Below, piece by piece: positions 1 to 5,285 of a stretch of DNA of 10,773 nt (positions are counted from its first letter, which is position 1; every line of letters begins with the position of its first letter). The notes under the pieces are model-generated. The model did not search any database, was not told the DNA's origin, and saw only the letters and a list, made by a program, of their open reading frames with translations. This DNA is from a bacterium (lineage in GTDB: Bacteria > RBG-13-66-14), in assembly GCA_021107695.1 (NCBI GenBank), contig JAIOSI010000244.1:1-10773 (forward strand), given 5' to 3'. The position numbers and the translations under genes were made by a program.

Positions 1-1142
1 TCGCTCCTGCGATCAATTCGGGAGGTTCAGTACCCCTGACCGAGCCGTGGTGGAACGAGGACTTCTGGTATCGAATGGCGATTACCGTGGATAACTCCAC
101 CAACTCGGACTCGCTGATCAACTATCAGGTACAGACCGAGGTTACCTACGACAGCGACATGGATGCTGACTTCAACGACATCCGTTTCATTGCCGATGAC
201 CATACCACGGTGATTCCCTACTGGATCGAGAGTTATACGGTTTCAACCTCTGCTACGGTCTGGTTCAGGGTTCCTCTGGTTCCGGCAAACAGCACCGCAA
301 CAGTTTATATCTACTACAGCAACGCCTCGGCAACCAGCCAGAGCAGCTTTGACAACACCATGCAGAAGCTGACCTGGGATGAAGCCGGCGGTGTCTTTGG
401 CGGTATCTGGAGCATGGATGCAGGAAGTGGAACCACCGTTGCTGATAGCTCTGGAAACGGTAACAGTGGCGTTCTGAGCGGAACAGGCTACACCTGGGAA
501 GCCAGCGATGGCGGTAACTGGGCTGGGACTGGTCAGACCTTTGCCACTGGCTCTGCCCTGGGCTTTGATGCAACCGATGGCTACATCAGCATCAATCATG
601 CTGCCCTGAACGGTGCCGACGAGGTTACCACCGAGTTTTGGATAAACACCACCGACAACCAGGATGGTATCCTCTCCTCTGCTAACTCCGGTCAGCACAA
701 CGAGTATCTCATCTATTCTCAGGAAAGTTTCAACCCCTACATCAAGGGTTCAAACTTCAGTGCAGGTTCCGCCTTTAACGACGATGTTTGGCATCACATC
801 GCCATGGTACGGCATAGTGACGGAAGCGTGGACTGTTACATTGATGCCACTCTGGTCGGTACAGGAAGCCTGCCCAGCGGAGCGTTGACCGTTGATTCCG
901 GCGGTTTGATTATTGCTCAGGATCAGGATAATGTCGGCGGAGGCTTTGAGGCCTATCAAGCCTTCGGGGGGATCATTGACGAGCTGGCAATTTACAGCCG
1001 TTCCCTGAGTGCTGATGAGCTAACCTGTCACTACGAACGCCGTAAGTTCACCGCCATCGAGCCGACCACCAGCTACGGTGCCGAAGTCGCCCGGGACGCT
1101 GCCATCGAAGAAACCACCTGGGGACAGATCAAAGCAATGTAG
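1..1142 (+). CDS. DUF2341 / LamG-like secreted protein, 5' end missing
   Basis: Partial gene. The reading frame is open from base 3, so the ATG at 75 is internal. The residues before it (TEPWWNEDFWYR) align with residues 33-44 of the next gene, which puts the true start and signal peptide about 70 bases before the window. The N-terminal part is a DUF2341 module (DNS..S, YDSDMDAD, IRFIADDH, YWIESY, TVWFRVP, IYYSNASA). It is followed by a LamG/concanavalin A-like jelly-roll, shown by the DSSGNGN opening, VWHHIAMVRHSDGSVDCYIDATLVG and GGIIDELAIYSRSLSADEL. The C-terminus ends in IEETTWGQIKAM, nearly the same tail as the downstream paralogue. Such proteins are usually exported and bind glycans or serve as adhesins or envelope components; no catalytic residue is evident. 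The binding role is inferred from the fold; the family call is firm. Confidence 0.85.
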   Translation, partial: APAINSGGSVPLTEPWWNEDFWYRMAITVDNSTNSDSLINYQVQTEVTYDSDMDADFNDIRFIADDHTTVIPYWIESYTVSTSATVWFRVPLVPANSTATVYIYYSNASATSQSSFDNTMQKLTWDEAGGVFGGIWSMDAGSGTTVADSSGNGNSGVLSGTGYTWEASDGGNWAGTGQTFATGSALGFDATDGYISINHAALNGADEVTTEFWINTTDNQDGILSSANSGQHNEYLIYSQESFNPYIKGSNFSAGSAFNDDVWHHIAMVRHSDGSVDCYIDATLVGTGSLPSGALTVDSGGLIIAQDQDNVGGGFEAYQAFGGIIDELAIYSRSLSADELTCHYERRKFTAIEPTTSYGAEVARDAAIEETTWGQIKAM

Positions 1143-1143
1143 C

Positions 1144-1181
1144 AGCGCAGTGCGCTGGCAACGCAGTGCGTTGCATCACAG
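1144..1181. repeat. Tandem palindromes with CGCAGTGCG core (family B)
   Basis: Two adjacent palindromes share the core CGCAGTGCG: AGCGCAGTGCGCT at 1144-1156 and CAACGCAGTGCGTTG at 1159-1173, the latter followed by CATCACAG. The second palindrome and its tail recur at 10152-10175. They directly follow the stop codon of the first DUF2341 gene, so they would form hairpins in its 3' end. Confidence 0.75.
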
Positions 1182-1183
1182 TA

Positions 1184-1254
1184 CCGACCTTTGGTCGGAA
1201 ACCTGAAGAATATTTAGAATTCGTACCGTAGGGGCGCAGCGTGCTGCGCCCTTT
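1184..1254. repeat. Composite hairpin repeat (family A), possible terminator
   Basis: A CCGACC-TTT-GGTCGG hairpin (1184-1198) is followed by a linker (1199-1223, AAACCTGAAGAATATTTAGA...). A GTAGGGGCG-edged hairpin follows, with stem GGGCGCAGC (1232-1240) and GCTGCGCCC (1243-1251) and a short T-rich tail. The same order of parts recurs at 4072-4125, and part of it at 3973-4036. The final hairpin could end transcription of the first DUF2341 gene, but its T tract is weak. Confidence 0.7.
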
Positions 1255-1291
1255 GTCAATACAGCCAAAGCGTAAAAAACAAACCTGTCCC

Positions 1292-1320
1292 TTGACACGC
1301 TGACGCTATGTGCATAATAC
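1292..1320 (+). promoter_or_regulatory. Candidate sigma-70 promoter for the second DUF2341 gene
   Basis: A perfect -35 TTGACA lies at 1292-1297. The -10 is either CATAAT at 1313-1318 (15-base spacer, 5 of 6 matches) or the poorer TAATAC at 1315-1320 (17-base spacer). Either would leave a leader of about 70 bases before the ATG at 1396. The second gene may therefore be transcribed separately from the first. Confidence 0.5.
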
Positions 1321-1395
1321 TGCTAGGGTGGAGAGTGGCTCTTAGCATACTCCATTTCACTAAACGTAACTCGCACGTACACCGAAGGAGAAACC

Positions 1396-2556
1396 ATGCT
1401 ACGCAAAACCATCCTGATCATCATGCTCGTTACCTTCGCTGCTTCCCTGGCGGCTCCGATCAGTCTGGCTACTAATCCCATCCCCATGACAGAACCCTGG
1501 TGGGATCACGACTGGACCCGCCGGGCGGAGATCACCGTGGATAACAGCTCTAACTCCTTGGTGTTGAGCGACTTCCCCGTGCCGCTGACCCTGCCATACG
1601 ACAGCGACATGGATAACGACCTTGCCGACCTTCGCTTCATTGCCGATGACCACGCGACCGCGCTCGGATATTGGATCGAGAGCTACACCGGGGGTTCGGA
1701 GGCTACCGTCTGGGTGCGCGTCCCCAGCATTCCGGCTAACGGCACCGCTTCAGTCTTTGCTTACTACGGCAACGCTGCCGCCAGCTCCGAAAGCAACCGC
1801 AGTGCCTATGTGGAGTTTGAAGACGATTTCTCCTCTGACCCAAACAGCACCTGGGATGTCTATCGCTATGACAGCGATACCGCCAATGAGGCTGTATGGG
1901 ATCCCAGCGGCTGGCTGGCTCTGACTACACCAACGAAGATCAAGGCCGCGGCTATCTTTGCGCCCTATGATCTGACCACAAACAGCTGGCTGTTGAGCTT
2001 TGACTACTACATCGGCGGTGGTACCGGTGCCGACGGCATCTCAGCCATGTTCTACAAAGATACCTCGGGCTATGCCGATGGCTCTTTCTACTACGGCGGC
2101 GGAATGGGCTTTATCAACCGAAACCACACCAGCATCACCGGCTACGGTCTTGAGTTCGACGGACACAACAACAGTAACTACAACGATACCTCTGCCGAGC
2201 ATATTGCATTTATCGAGCATAACGTGGATACGCACCTGGTCTATGTGGATGACGGACGGGTGGACGACTCTGCGTGGCACTCGGTAGTTGTTACCTGGGT
2301 TGACGGCGCGATGGACTTCTACCTTGATGGCGGCACCTCCCCACTGCTCAGCTACACCGTTGCCTCACCGGATACCTCTAACACCGGGTTTGGTTTTGGT
2401 GCCGGAACCGGTGGAGTAACCAACTATCACTCACTCGACAACATCCTGCTCCGCAAATGGACCGACCCCATGCCGGTCTCCTCAGTCGGTGCCGAAGAGA
2501 ATCACGATACCAACATCGAAGAAACCACCTGGGGACAGATCAAGGCTAACCTCTAA
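1396..2556 (+). CDS. DUF2341 / L-type-lectin-like secreted protein
   Basis: Complete gene of 386 residues. AAGGAG at 1385-1390 sits 5 bases before the ATG. A signal peptide is clear: MLRK, a hydrophobic stretch to about residue 22, and probable cleavage near SLA-TN at about residue 26. DUF2341 spans roughly residues 35-135 (WWDHDWTRRAEITVDNS, YDSDMDND, LRFIADDH, YWIESY, TVWVRVP, FAYYGNAAA). Residues of about 140-355 resemble an L-type (legume/bacterial) lectin beta-sandwich: ADGISAMFY, GGGMGF, GYGLEFDGHNN, EHIAFIEHN, and WHSVVVTWVDGAMDFYLDGG. The last residues, IEETTWGQIKANL, repeat the tail of the upstream paralogue. The expected role is carbohydrate binding or adhesion at the cell surface or outside the cell. 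That is inferred from fold resemblance only; no enzymatic motif is seen. Confidence 0.85.
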   Translation: MLRKTILIIMLVTFAASLAAPISLATNPIPMTEPWWDHDWTRRAEITVDNSSNSLVLSDFPVPLTLPYDSDMDNDLADLRFIADDHATALGYWIESYTGGSEATVWVRVPSIPANGTASVFAYYGNAAASSESNRSAYVEFEDDFSSDPNSTWDVYRYDSDTANEAVWDPSGWLALTTPTKIKAAAIFAPYDLTTNSWLLSFDYYIGGGTGADGISAMFYKDTSGYADGSFYYGGGMGFINRNHTSITGYGLEFDGHNNSNYNDTSAEHIAFIEHNVDTHLVYVDDGRVDDSAWHSVVVTWVDGAMDFYLDGGTSPLLSYTVASPDTSNTGFGFGAGTGGVTNYHSLDNILLRKWTDPMPVSSVGAEENHDTNIEETTWGQIKANL

Positions 2557-2577
2557 AGAGATTCTCAGATAACTCAC

Positions 2578-2607
2578 CGTAGGGGCGAAGCTTGTCTTCG
2601 CCCTTTT
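2578..2607 (+). terminator. Intrinsic terminator built from a family A repeat
   Basis: Stem GGGCGAAG (2583-2590), loop CTTGT, stem CTTCGCCC (2596-2603), then TTTT. It lies 21 bases after the stop of the second DUF2341 gene and begins with the GTAGGGGCG edge of the repeat family. The same stem-loop-TTTT design occurs at 10257-10285. Confidence 0.7.
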
Positions 2608-2635
2608 GCAATTCTGAGGCTGCGTAAAATATTTA

Positions 2636-2673
2636 CCCTCCCCCCACTGGGGGGAGGGATTAAGGGAGGGGGG
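2636..2673. repeat. G-rich hairpin with G-quadruplex potential
   Basis: A perfect 10-base-pair hairpin, CCCTCCCCCC (2636-2645) with loop ACT and GGGGGGAGGG (2649-2658), is followed by ATTAA and another GGGAGGGGGG (2664-2673). The plus strand thus carries four G tracts of at least three, with loops of 1, 5 and 1 bases, which fits a stable G-quadruplex. The hairpin and the quadruplex would compete for the same bases. It lies between two convergent transcription units. Confidence 0.7.
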
Positions 2674-2814
2674 CTGTTCTCAACGAACCTTGAATCTACG
2701 ATGGGAACATTGTGCAACGAAACCACTGAACATTTGGCGGGTGTTGATGTTGTAGGGTCGGAAAAACAGAGTGTGGACACACGATACGTCCCTGCGAACA
2801 TTTTTTTACAAAAC

Positions 2815-2838
2815 AAGGGACAGCGTTTGCTGTCCCCT
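2815..2838 (-). terminator. Terminator of the stress operon
   Basis: Stem GGGACAGC (2817-2824), loop GTTT, stem GCTGTCCC (2829-2836). Read on the minus strand it is followed by TTGTTTT, so it works best as the terminator of the minus-strand operon, 24 bases beyond the last stop codon. On the plus strand it is followed by CTTT, so it may act in both directions. Confidence 0.75.
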
Positions 2839-2861
2839 TTGTCGTCCAGAGTAGCTGCGGG

Positions 2862-3347
2862 CTAACTTGCCATATAGAGGAGGGCGATGTGCTTCATCTC
2901 CTCATTAATGATCCAGTCAACCTTGTCCTGTCCCCGGTTTGGGGGGATGACCGCCTTCATCCCGACGTAGAAGATGATGGAGTCGCGCTCAAGCCCCATG
3001 GCGATTTTCAAAATCTCAGCCAGCTCTTCTTTGCCAGTGAGCTTGCCTGCCGGGTCTTCATTTACATCAAAAACCTTGCCACTTGCTAACGCCCGCAGGT
3101 AAAGCACGTTTTCGTCCTGAGGATCGAAAACGATTGGCTTTTGGTCAGCTTTTGTAACAACCTCGGCGCGCAGTTTTTGAAAAACCTTTTCGTGCTGTTC
3201 TTCCATTTTGGCAAGCTTCAGCAGCCAGTCCTTTAGTTTTTCGTCGTCAAAGCCCTCGGCGGCCGCGCGATAGAAGTTGGCACCGTTGCGCTCAATCTGC
3301 TCGGCCATCTCGAAGACTTCGTCGATAGTGAAGCGAGGCACAGCCAT
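2862..3347 (-). CDS. Rubrerythrin-like ferritin-fold di-iron protein (second copy)
   Basis: Last gene of the stress operon, 161 residues. The start MAVPRFT at 3347 is chosen over an upstream in-frame Met because AAAGGA (3353-3358) sits 5 bases before it, and because the extra N-terminal residues would overlap the ferritin gene. It is a four-helix ferritin-like protein with two ExxH motifs, E49-H52 (MEEQHEKVF) and E150-H153 (NEEMKHIALL), plus E19 and E120 on the other two helices: the ligand set of a di-iron centre. Rubrerythrins usually reduce hydrogen peroxide in the cytoplasm of anaerobes. No CxxC rubredoxin domain is present, so electrons must come from a separate donor. The spacing of 43 bases after ftn and the terminator behind it make it the end of the operon. 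The exact reaction is inferred. Confidence 0.85.
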   Translation of the reverse strand: MAVPRFTIDEVFEMAEQIERNGANFYRAAAEGFDDEKLKDWLLKLAKMEEQHEKVFQKLRAEVVTKADQKPIVFDPQDENVLYLRALASGKVFDVNEDPAGKLTGKEELAEILKIAMGLERDSIIFYVGMKAVIPPNRGQDKVDWIINEEMKHIALLYMAS

Positions 3348-3352
3348 TGTTA

Positions 3353-3358
3353 TCCTTT
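3353..3358 (-). promoter_or_regulatory. Ribosome binding site fixing the start at 3347
   Basis: AAAGGA on the minus strand, 5 bases before the ATG at 3347. It decides against the in-frame Met at 3416, which lies inside the ferritin coding region and would add 23 basic residues unlike the family. Confidence 0.75.
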
Positions 3359-3390
3359 CGGTAGATTTAGAACTCGCTTGCCTGAGACGG

Positions 3391-3918
3391 CTACTCTTCA
3401 ACCGTATGCCCGGCAATCTCCGGCGAGATCAGCAGGCGCACCGCCATCTCCCGATCAACCATCATCAGCCCGTGACCGTTGCCGTCGATCAGGCGGAGCT
3501 TCTGGACGATCTCGTCGGCACTCGATTCTTCCTCCACCTGCTCCTCGACGAACCAGTTCAGGAACTGCTTGGAGGCGTGGTCGCTCACCTCGATTGCCGC
3601 GTCGTAGAGCTTGTTGATCAGCTCGGTAACGTAGCACTCGTGTTCGTAAACATGCTCTGCCACTGCGATGGGTGAATCCCACTTTGACTGGGGTTTGTCG
3701 ATGGCCTCCAGGATGACCCGTCCGCCACGTTCGTTGACGTAGCGGTACATCTTCATGGCGTGGACCTGTTCCTCCTGGCACTGACTATCCATCCAGTGGG
3801 CGAAGCCGGGAAGGTTGATGCTCTCGAAGTAAGCCGCCATCGACTGATAGAGGTAGGCGGAGTAAAGCTCTTTGTTGATCTGCTCGTTGAAGAGCTTTTC
3901 CATCTTTGGTTTCAGCAT
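3391..3918 (-). CDS. ftn: FtnA-type non-haem ferritin
   Basis: Bacterial ferritin of 175 residues that oxidises Fe(II) and stores it as a mineral in a 24-subunit cytoplasmic shell. The start MLKPKMEKLFNEQINKELYSAYLY matches the N-terminus of E. coli FtnA ([20 protein letters not shown]) and has AGGAG at 3925-3929. The in-frame Met at 3969 has no such support. The ferroxidase ligands fall at the FtnA positions: E17, E50, H53, E94, with Y24 and Q127 conserved. The third iron site is also visible (E49, E126, E129, E130). The haem-binding Met of bacterioferritin was not looked for further, because the overall match is to FtnA. Its place between Dfx and a rubrerythrin suggests it captures iron during oxidative stress. 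A repeat-filled spacer of 221 bases separates it from dfx. Confidence 0.93.
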   Translation of the reverse strand: MLKPKMEKLFNEQINKELYSAYLYQSMAAYFESINLPGFAHWMDSQCQEEQVHAMKMYRYVNERGGRVILEAIDKPQSKWDSPIAVAEHVYEHECYVTELINKLYDAAIEVSDHASKQFLNWFVEEQVEEESSADEIVQKLRLIDGNGHGLMMVDREMAVRLLISPEIAGHTVEE

Positions 3919-3924
3919 GCTGTT

Positions 3925-3929
3925 CTCCT
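3925..3929 (-). promoter_or_regulatory. Ribosome binding site fixing the ferritin start
   Basis: AGGAG on the minus strand, 6 bases before the ATG at 3918. It supports the FtnA-like N-terminus over the longer form that would begin at 3969. Confidence 0.8.
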
Positions 3930-3972
3930 GTTTGAAGCTATCGTGGTTGGCTGAAAGAGGTGCATTCAATAT

Positions 3973-4036
3973 GCCCCTACGTAAAACCTTGCGAATGTTT
4001 AGAATACCTTCGTAGGGGCGAACCTTGTGTTCGCCC
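3973..4036. repeat. Family A composite repeat, first copy inside the stress operon
   Basis: CCCCTACG (3974-3981) and CGTAGGGG (4011-4018) are inverted edges around a 29-base linker (TAAAACCTTGCGAATGTTTA...). The right edge leads into the hairpin GGGCGAAC (4016-4023), CTTGT, GTTCGCCC (4029-4036). That hairpin is identical to the one at 10257-10281. Bases 3973-4003 and 4090-4120 are near-identical direct repeats differing at two positions over the first 30 bases. Confidence 0.85.
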
Positions 4037-4071
4037 GCCTCTTACCCCAGCCCCGTGGGACGAACCCCGGC

Positions 4072-4125
4072 GGGCCGACCTAAAGGTCGGCCCCTACGTA
4101 AAACCTTGCGGATGCTTAGAGTTCG
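4072..4125. repeat. Family A composite repeat, second copy inside the stress operon
   Basis: Hairpin GGGCCGACC (4072-4080), loop TAAA, GGTCGGCCC (4085-4093), running into CCCCTACG. The linker AAACCTTGCGGATGCTTAGA follows (4101-4120), then TTCG. Together with the copy at 3973-4036 it fills most of the dfx-ftn spacer, so it would be transcribed as structured RNA between the two coding regions. Confidence 0.85.
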
Positions 4126-4139
4126 CCCCTTTGCGCTGC

Positions 4140-4517
4140 TTAGCTTTTCCAGAGTTCGTGCTTGTTGCAATAGCTCCGGGCTTTGGCGGTTTCTCCACCA
4201 CAGAGGAAGTATGCCTCGGACTTGTCGCCGGGTTTCAGGTACAGCCGCTGGCTGCGTCCGTCGCCGACCAGGAGCTGGATCCACTCGATGTAGTGTTCGT
4301 CGGTCATCGGGTGAGCGGTGCTGCCGACGATGACCTTGAATCCGCCGTCGAACTTCTCGACGATGGGGACGTGCTTCTCGGTCGCGCTGTCGGCGGTCTT
4401 CTCGTCCATCAGCTTCATATCTTCGCCACAGCAGACGAGGGTTCCGCCACCACCGTGAAGAACCTCGACGATGTTACCGCAGTGTACGCACTTGTAAACT
4501 TCCCGTTGATTAGCCAT
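4140..4517 (-). CDS. dfx: Desulfoferrodoxin (superoxide reductase, 2Fe type)
   Basis: A cytoplasmic superoxide reductase of 125 residues, the usual length. It reduces superoxide to hydrogen peroxide without making oxygen, a trait of anaerobes. The N-terminal desulforedoxin domain carries the four Cys of the FeCys4 centre: C10, C13, C29, C30. The C-terminal domain has the catalytic Fe(His)4Cys site, H49 (KHVP), H69 and H75 (HPMTDEH), C117 and H120 (CNKHELW). The conserved E47-K48 pair beside it is known to help catalysis. All metal ligands are present. AGGAG at 4523-4527 lies 5 bases before the start. It sits 43 bases after the first rubrerythrin-like gene and is probably co-transcribed with it; the peroxide it makes is a likely substrate for the flanking rubrerythrin-like proteins. 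Confidence 0.97.
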   Translation of the reverse strand: MANQREVYKCVHCGNIVEVLHGGGGTLVCCGEDMKLMDEKTADSATEKHVPIVEKFDGGFKVIVGSTAHPMTDEHYIEWIQLLVGDGRSQRLYLKPGDKSEAYFLCGGETAKARSYCNKHELWKS

Positions 4518-4560
4518 TGTGTCTCCTGTTGTTGGTTTGAGGATTGTTTGTGCTTCAGGG

Positions 4561-5022
4561 TTAGTTCTTGCTGGTCAGGTAGTTATCGTCGTACTCGATC
4601 TCGAAGCGCAGCTTGTGCTTTGCCTCTTCCTGCGCCATAGAGGTAAAGAGCTTGCGGAGCTTCTCGGTCTCTACCCCGGCTGCCAGTTTGGTGTAGAGCC
4701 GATAGGCGGCCTTCTCGCGCTTCATGGCAAGGATGAGGGCATGCTGATAATCCAGATCCTCGGCGTTTTCGTCCACCCGGACCACGTAGTCGGCGATCTT
4801 CAGGTCGAGGACGTACTCCTCGGCGGTATTGAAGTCGCCACCCTTTTTGACGTTCTCCAGAGCGGCCTTGTGTCCCAGCTCTTCGGCGGCGAACTCCTCA
4901 AAGACCTTTGCCATCTCTGGCTTCTTCATCTTACCTGCCAGATGCATATAGAAGTCGTGGGCACCCTGTTCGTTGATAATCGCAAAGTCCAGGGCGTCGT
5001 CCACAGAGGTGAAGTTCTTCAT
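4561..5022 (-). CDS. Rubrerythrin-like ferritin-fold di-iron protein (first copy)
   Basis: First gene of the stress operon, 153 residues. AGGAG at 5029-5033 precedes the ATG by 6 bases. The four-helix fold shows E18 on helix 1, ExxH at E48-H51 (EELGHK), E103 on helix 3 ([11 protein letters not shown]) and a second ExxH at E133-H136 (EEAKHK). That is the ligand pattern of rubrerythrin-type di-iron sites. The C-terminal rubredoxin domain of classical rubrerythrin is absent, since no Cys pair occurs. A peroxidase role in the cytoplasm with an external electron donor is likely, in line with the neighbouring dfx and ferritin genes. It shares only the general pattern with the second copy, so the two are not a recent duplication. 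Confidence 0.87.
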   Translation of the reverse strand: MKNFTSVDDALDFAIINEQGAHDFYMHLAGKMKKPEMAKVFEEFAAEELGHKAALENVKKGGDFNTAEEYVLDLKIADYVVRVDENAEDLDYQHALILAMKREKAAYRLYTKLAAGVETEKLRKLFTSMAQEEAKHKLRFEIEYDDNYLTSKN

Positions 5023-5107
5023 TGTCGTCTCCTGTGTCGGTGTTAATTGTATCCGATGGTCTTGTGGATGGTTGGACAGCTAAAGTTAACCATACAATTG
5101 TGCCACC

Positions 5108-5150
5108 GTTGACAAAAAAAGTATAGCAACATTATCCCCACAATGTCAAC
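5108..5150. promoter_or_regulatory. Inverted repeat GTTGACA / TGTCAAC framing the promoter
   Basis: GTTGACA at 5108-5114 and TGTCAAC at 5144-5150 form a perfect 7-base inverted repeat. One arm coincides with the -35 element and the other covers the predicted transcription start. This is a plausible operator arrangement, but the 29-base gap between arms is long and no PerR, Fur or OxyR consensus is evident. Confidence 0.35.
5120..5149 (-). promoter_or_regulatory. Sigma-70-type promoter of the stress operon
   Basis: On the minus strand, TTGACA (5144-5149), an 18-base spacer and TATACT (5120-5125) give a near-consensus promoter. The predicted start is near 5113, about 90 bases before the first rubrerythrin-like gene. 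It is the only strong promoter-like sequence I found upstream of the four stress genes. Confidence 0.78.
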
Positions 5151-5223
5151 TGGAAAATATGGTAATTCGGCATGAGAAAGGGTATCAATTTAGCAACAGG
5201 TCTCTCGATGATGTTGATCTCAA

Positions 5224-5251
5224 CGTAGGGGTCGAAGACTATCTTCGCGGG
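5224..5251. repeat. Degenerate family A repeat after mutM
   Basis: CGTAGGGGTCGAAGA, CTA, then TCTTCGCGGG. The core stem CGAAGA (5233-5238) / TCTTCG (5242-5247) is kept but the flanks no longer pair fully. It lies downstream of mutM and may be a decayed copy of the repeat. Confidence 0.55.
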
Positions 5252-5285
5252 AGATTTAAACAACAGTTATCTCGCATCAACCTAT

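Larger units (their letters stand above)
2557..2861. other. Convergent intergenic region without a gene
   Basis: This 305-base stretch separates the plus-strand DUF2341 genes from the minus-strand stress operon. It holds the repeat terminator at 2578-2607, the G-rich hairpin at 2636-2673 and a second terminator at 2815-2838. A minus-strand ORF of 80 codons (2574-2816) runs through these elements but has no Shine-Dalgarno site or recognisable protein. I see no gene or RNA in 2680-2810. Confidence 0.7.
5023..5285. other. Spacer between mutM and the stress operon
   Basis: Holds the minus-strand promoter at 5120-5149, a leader of about 90 bases and a degenerate family A hairpin at 5224-5251. AATTGTAT (5045-5052) and ATACAATT (5092-5099) in the leader form a loose inverted repeat 39 bases apart. 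I see no gene. Confidence 0.6.

Noticed and set aside
75..77. ATG at 75 as the start of the first gene
   Set aside because: The frame is open to the left edge, and the upstream residues match the conserved N-terminal part of the paralogue.
2574..2816. Minus-strand ORF of 80 codons in the convergent spacer
   Set aside because: It is made of the terminator and G-rich repeat sequences, has no Shine-Dalgarno site and resembles no protein.
3973..4125. Possible CRISPR array from direct repeats
   Set aside because: Only two related units, unequal in structure, with no further spacers and no cas genes; they belong to the dispersed hairpin family.
3960..4640. Plus-strand ORF of 226 codons across dfx and the repeats
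   Set aside because: It runs antisense to dfx with all its metal ligands intact and starts inside a repeat. It has no ribosome binding site.
4519..5046. Plus-strand ORF of 175 codons opposite the first rubrerythrin-like gene
   Set aside because: Antisense to a gene with a complete di-iron ligand set and a good ribosome binding site.
5109..5137. Plus-strand promoter starting at TTGACA 5109-5114
   Set aside because: The best -10 (CATTAT, 5130-5135) has only a 15-base spacer, and nothing is encoded downstream on the plus strand.
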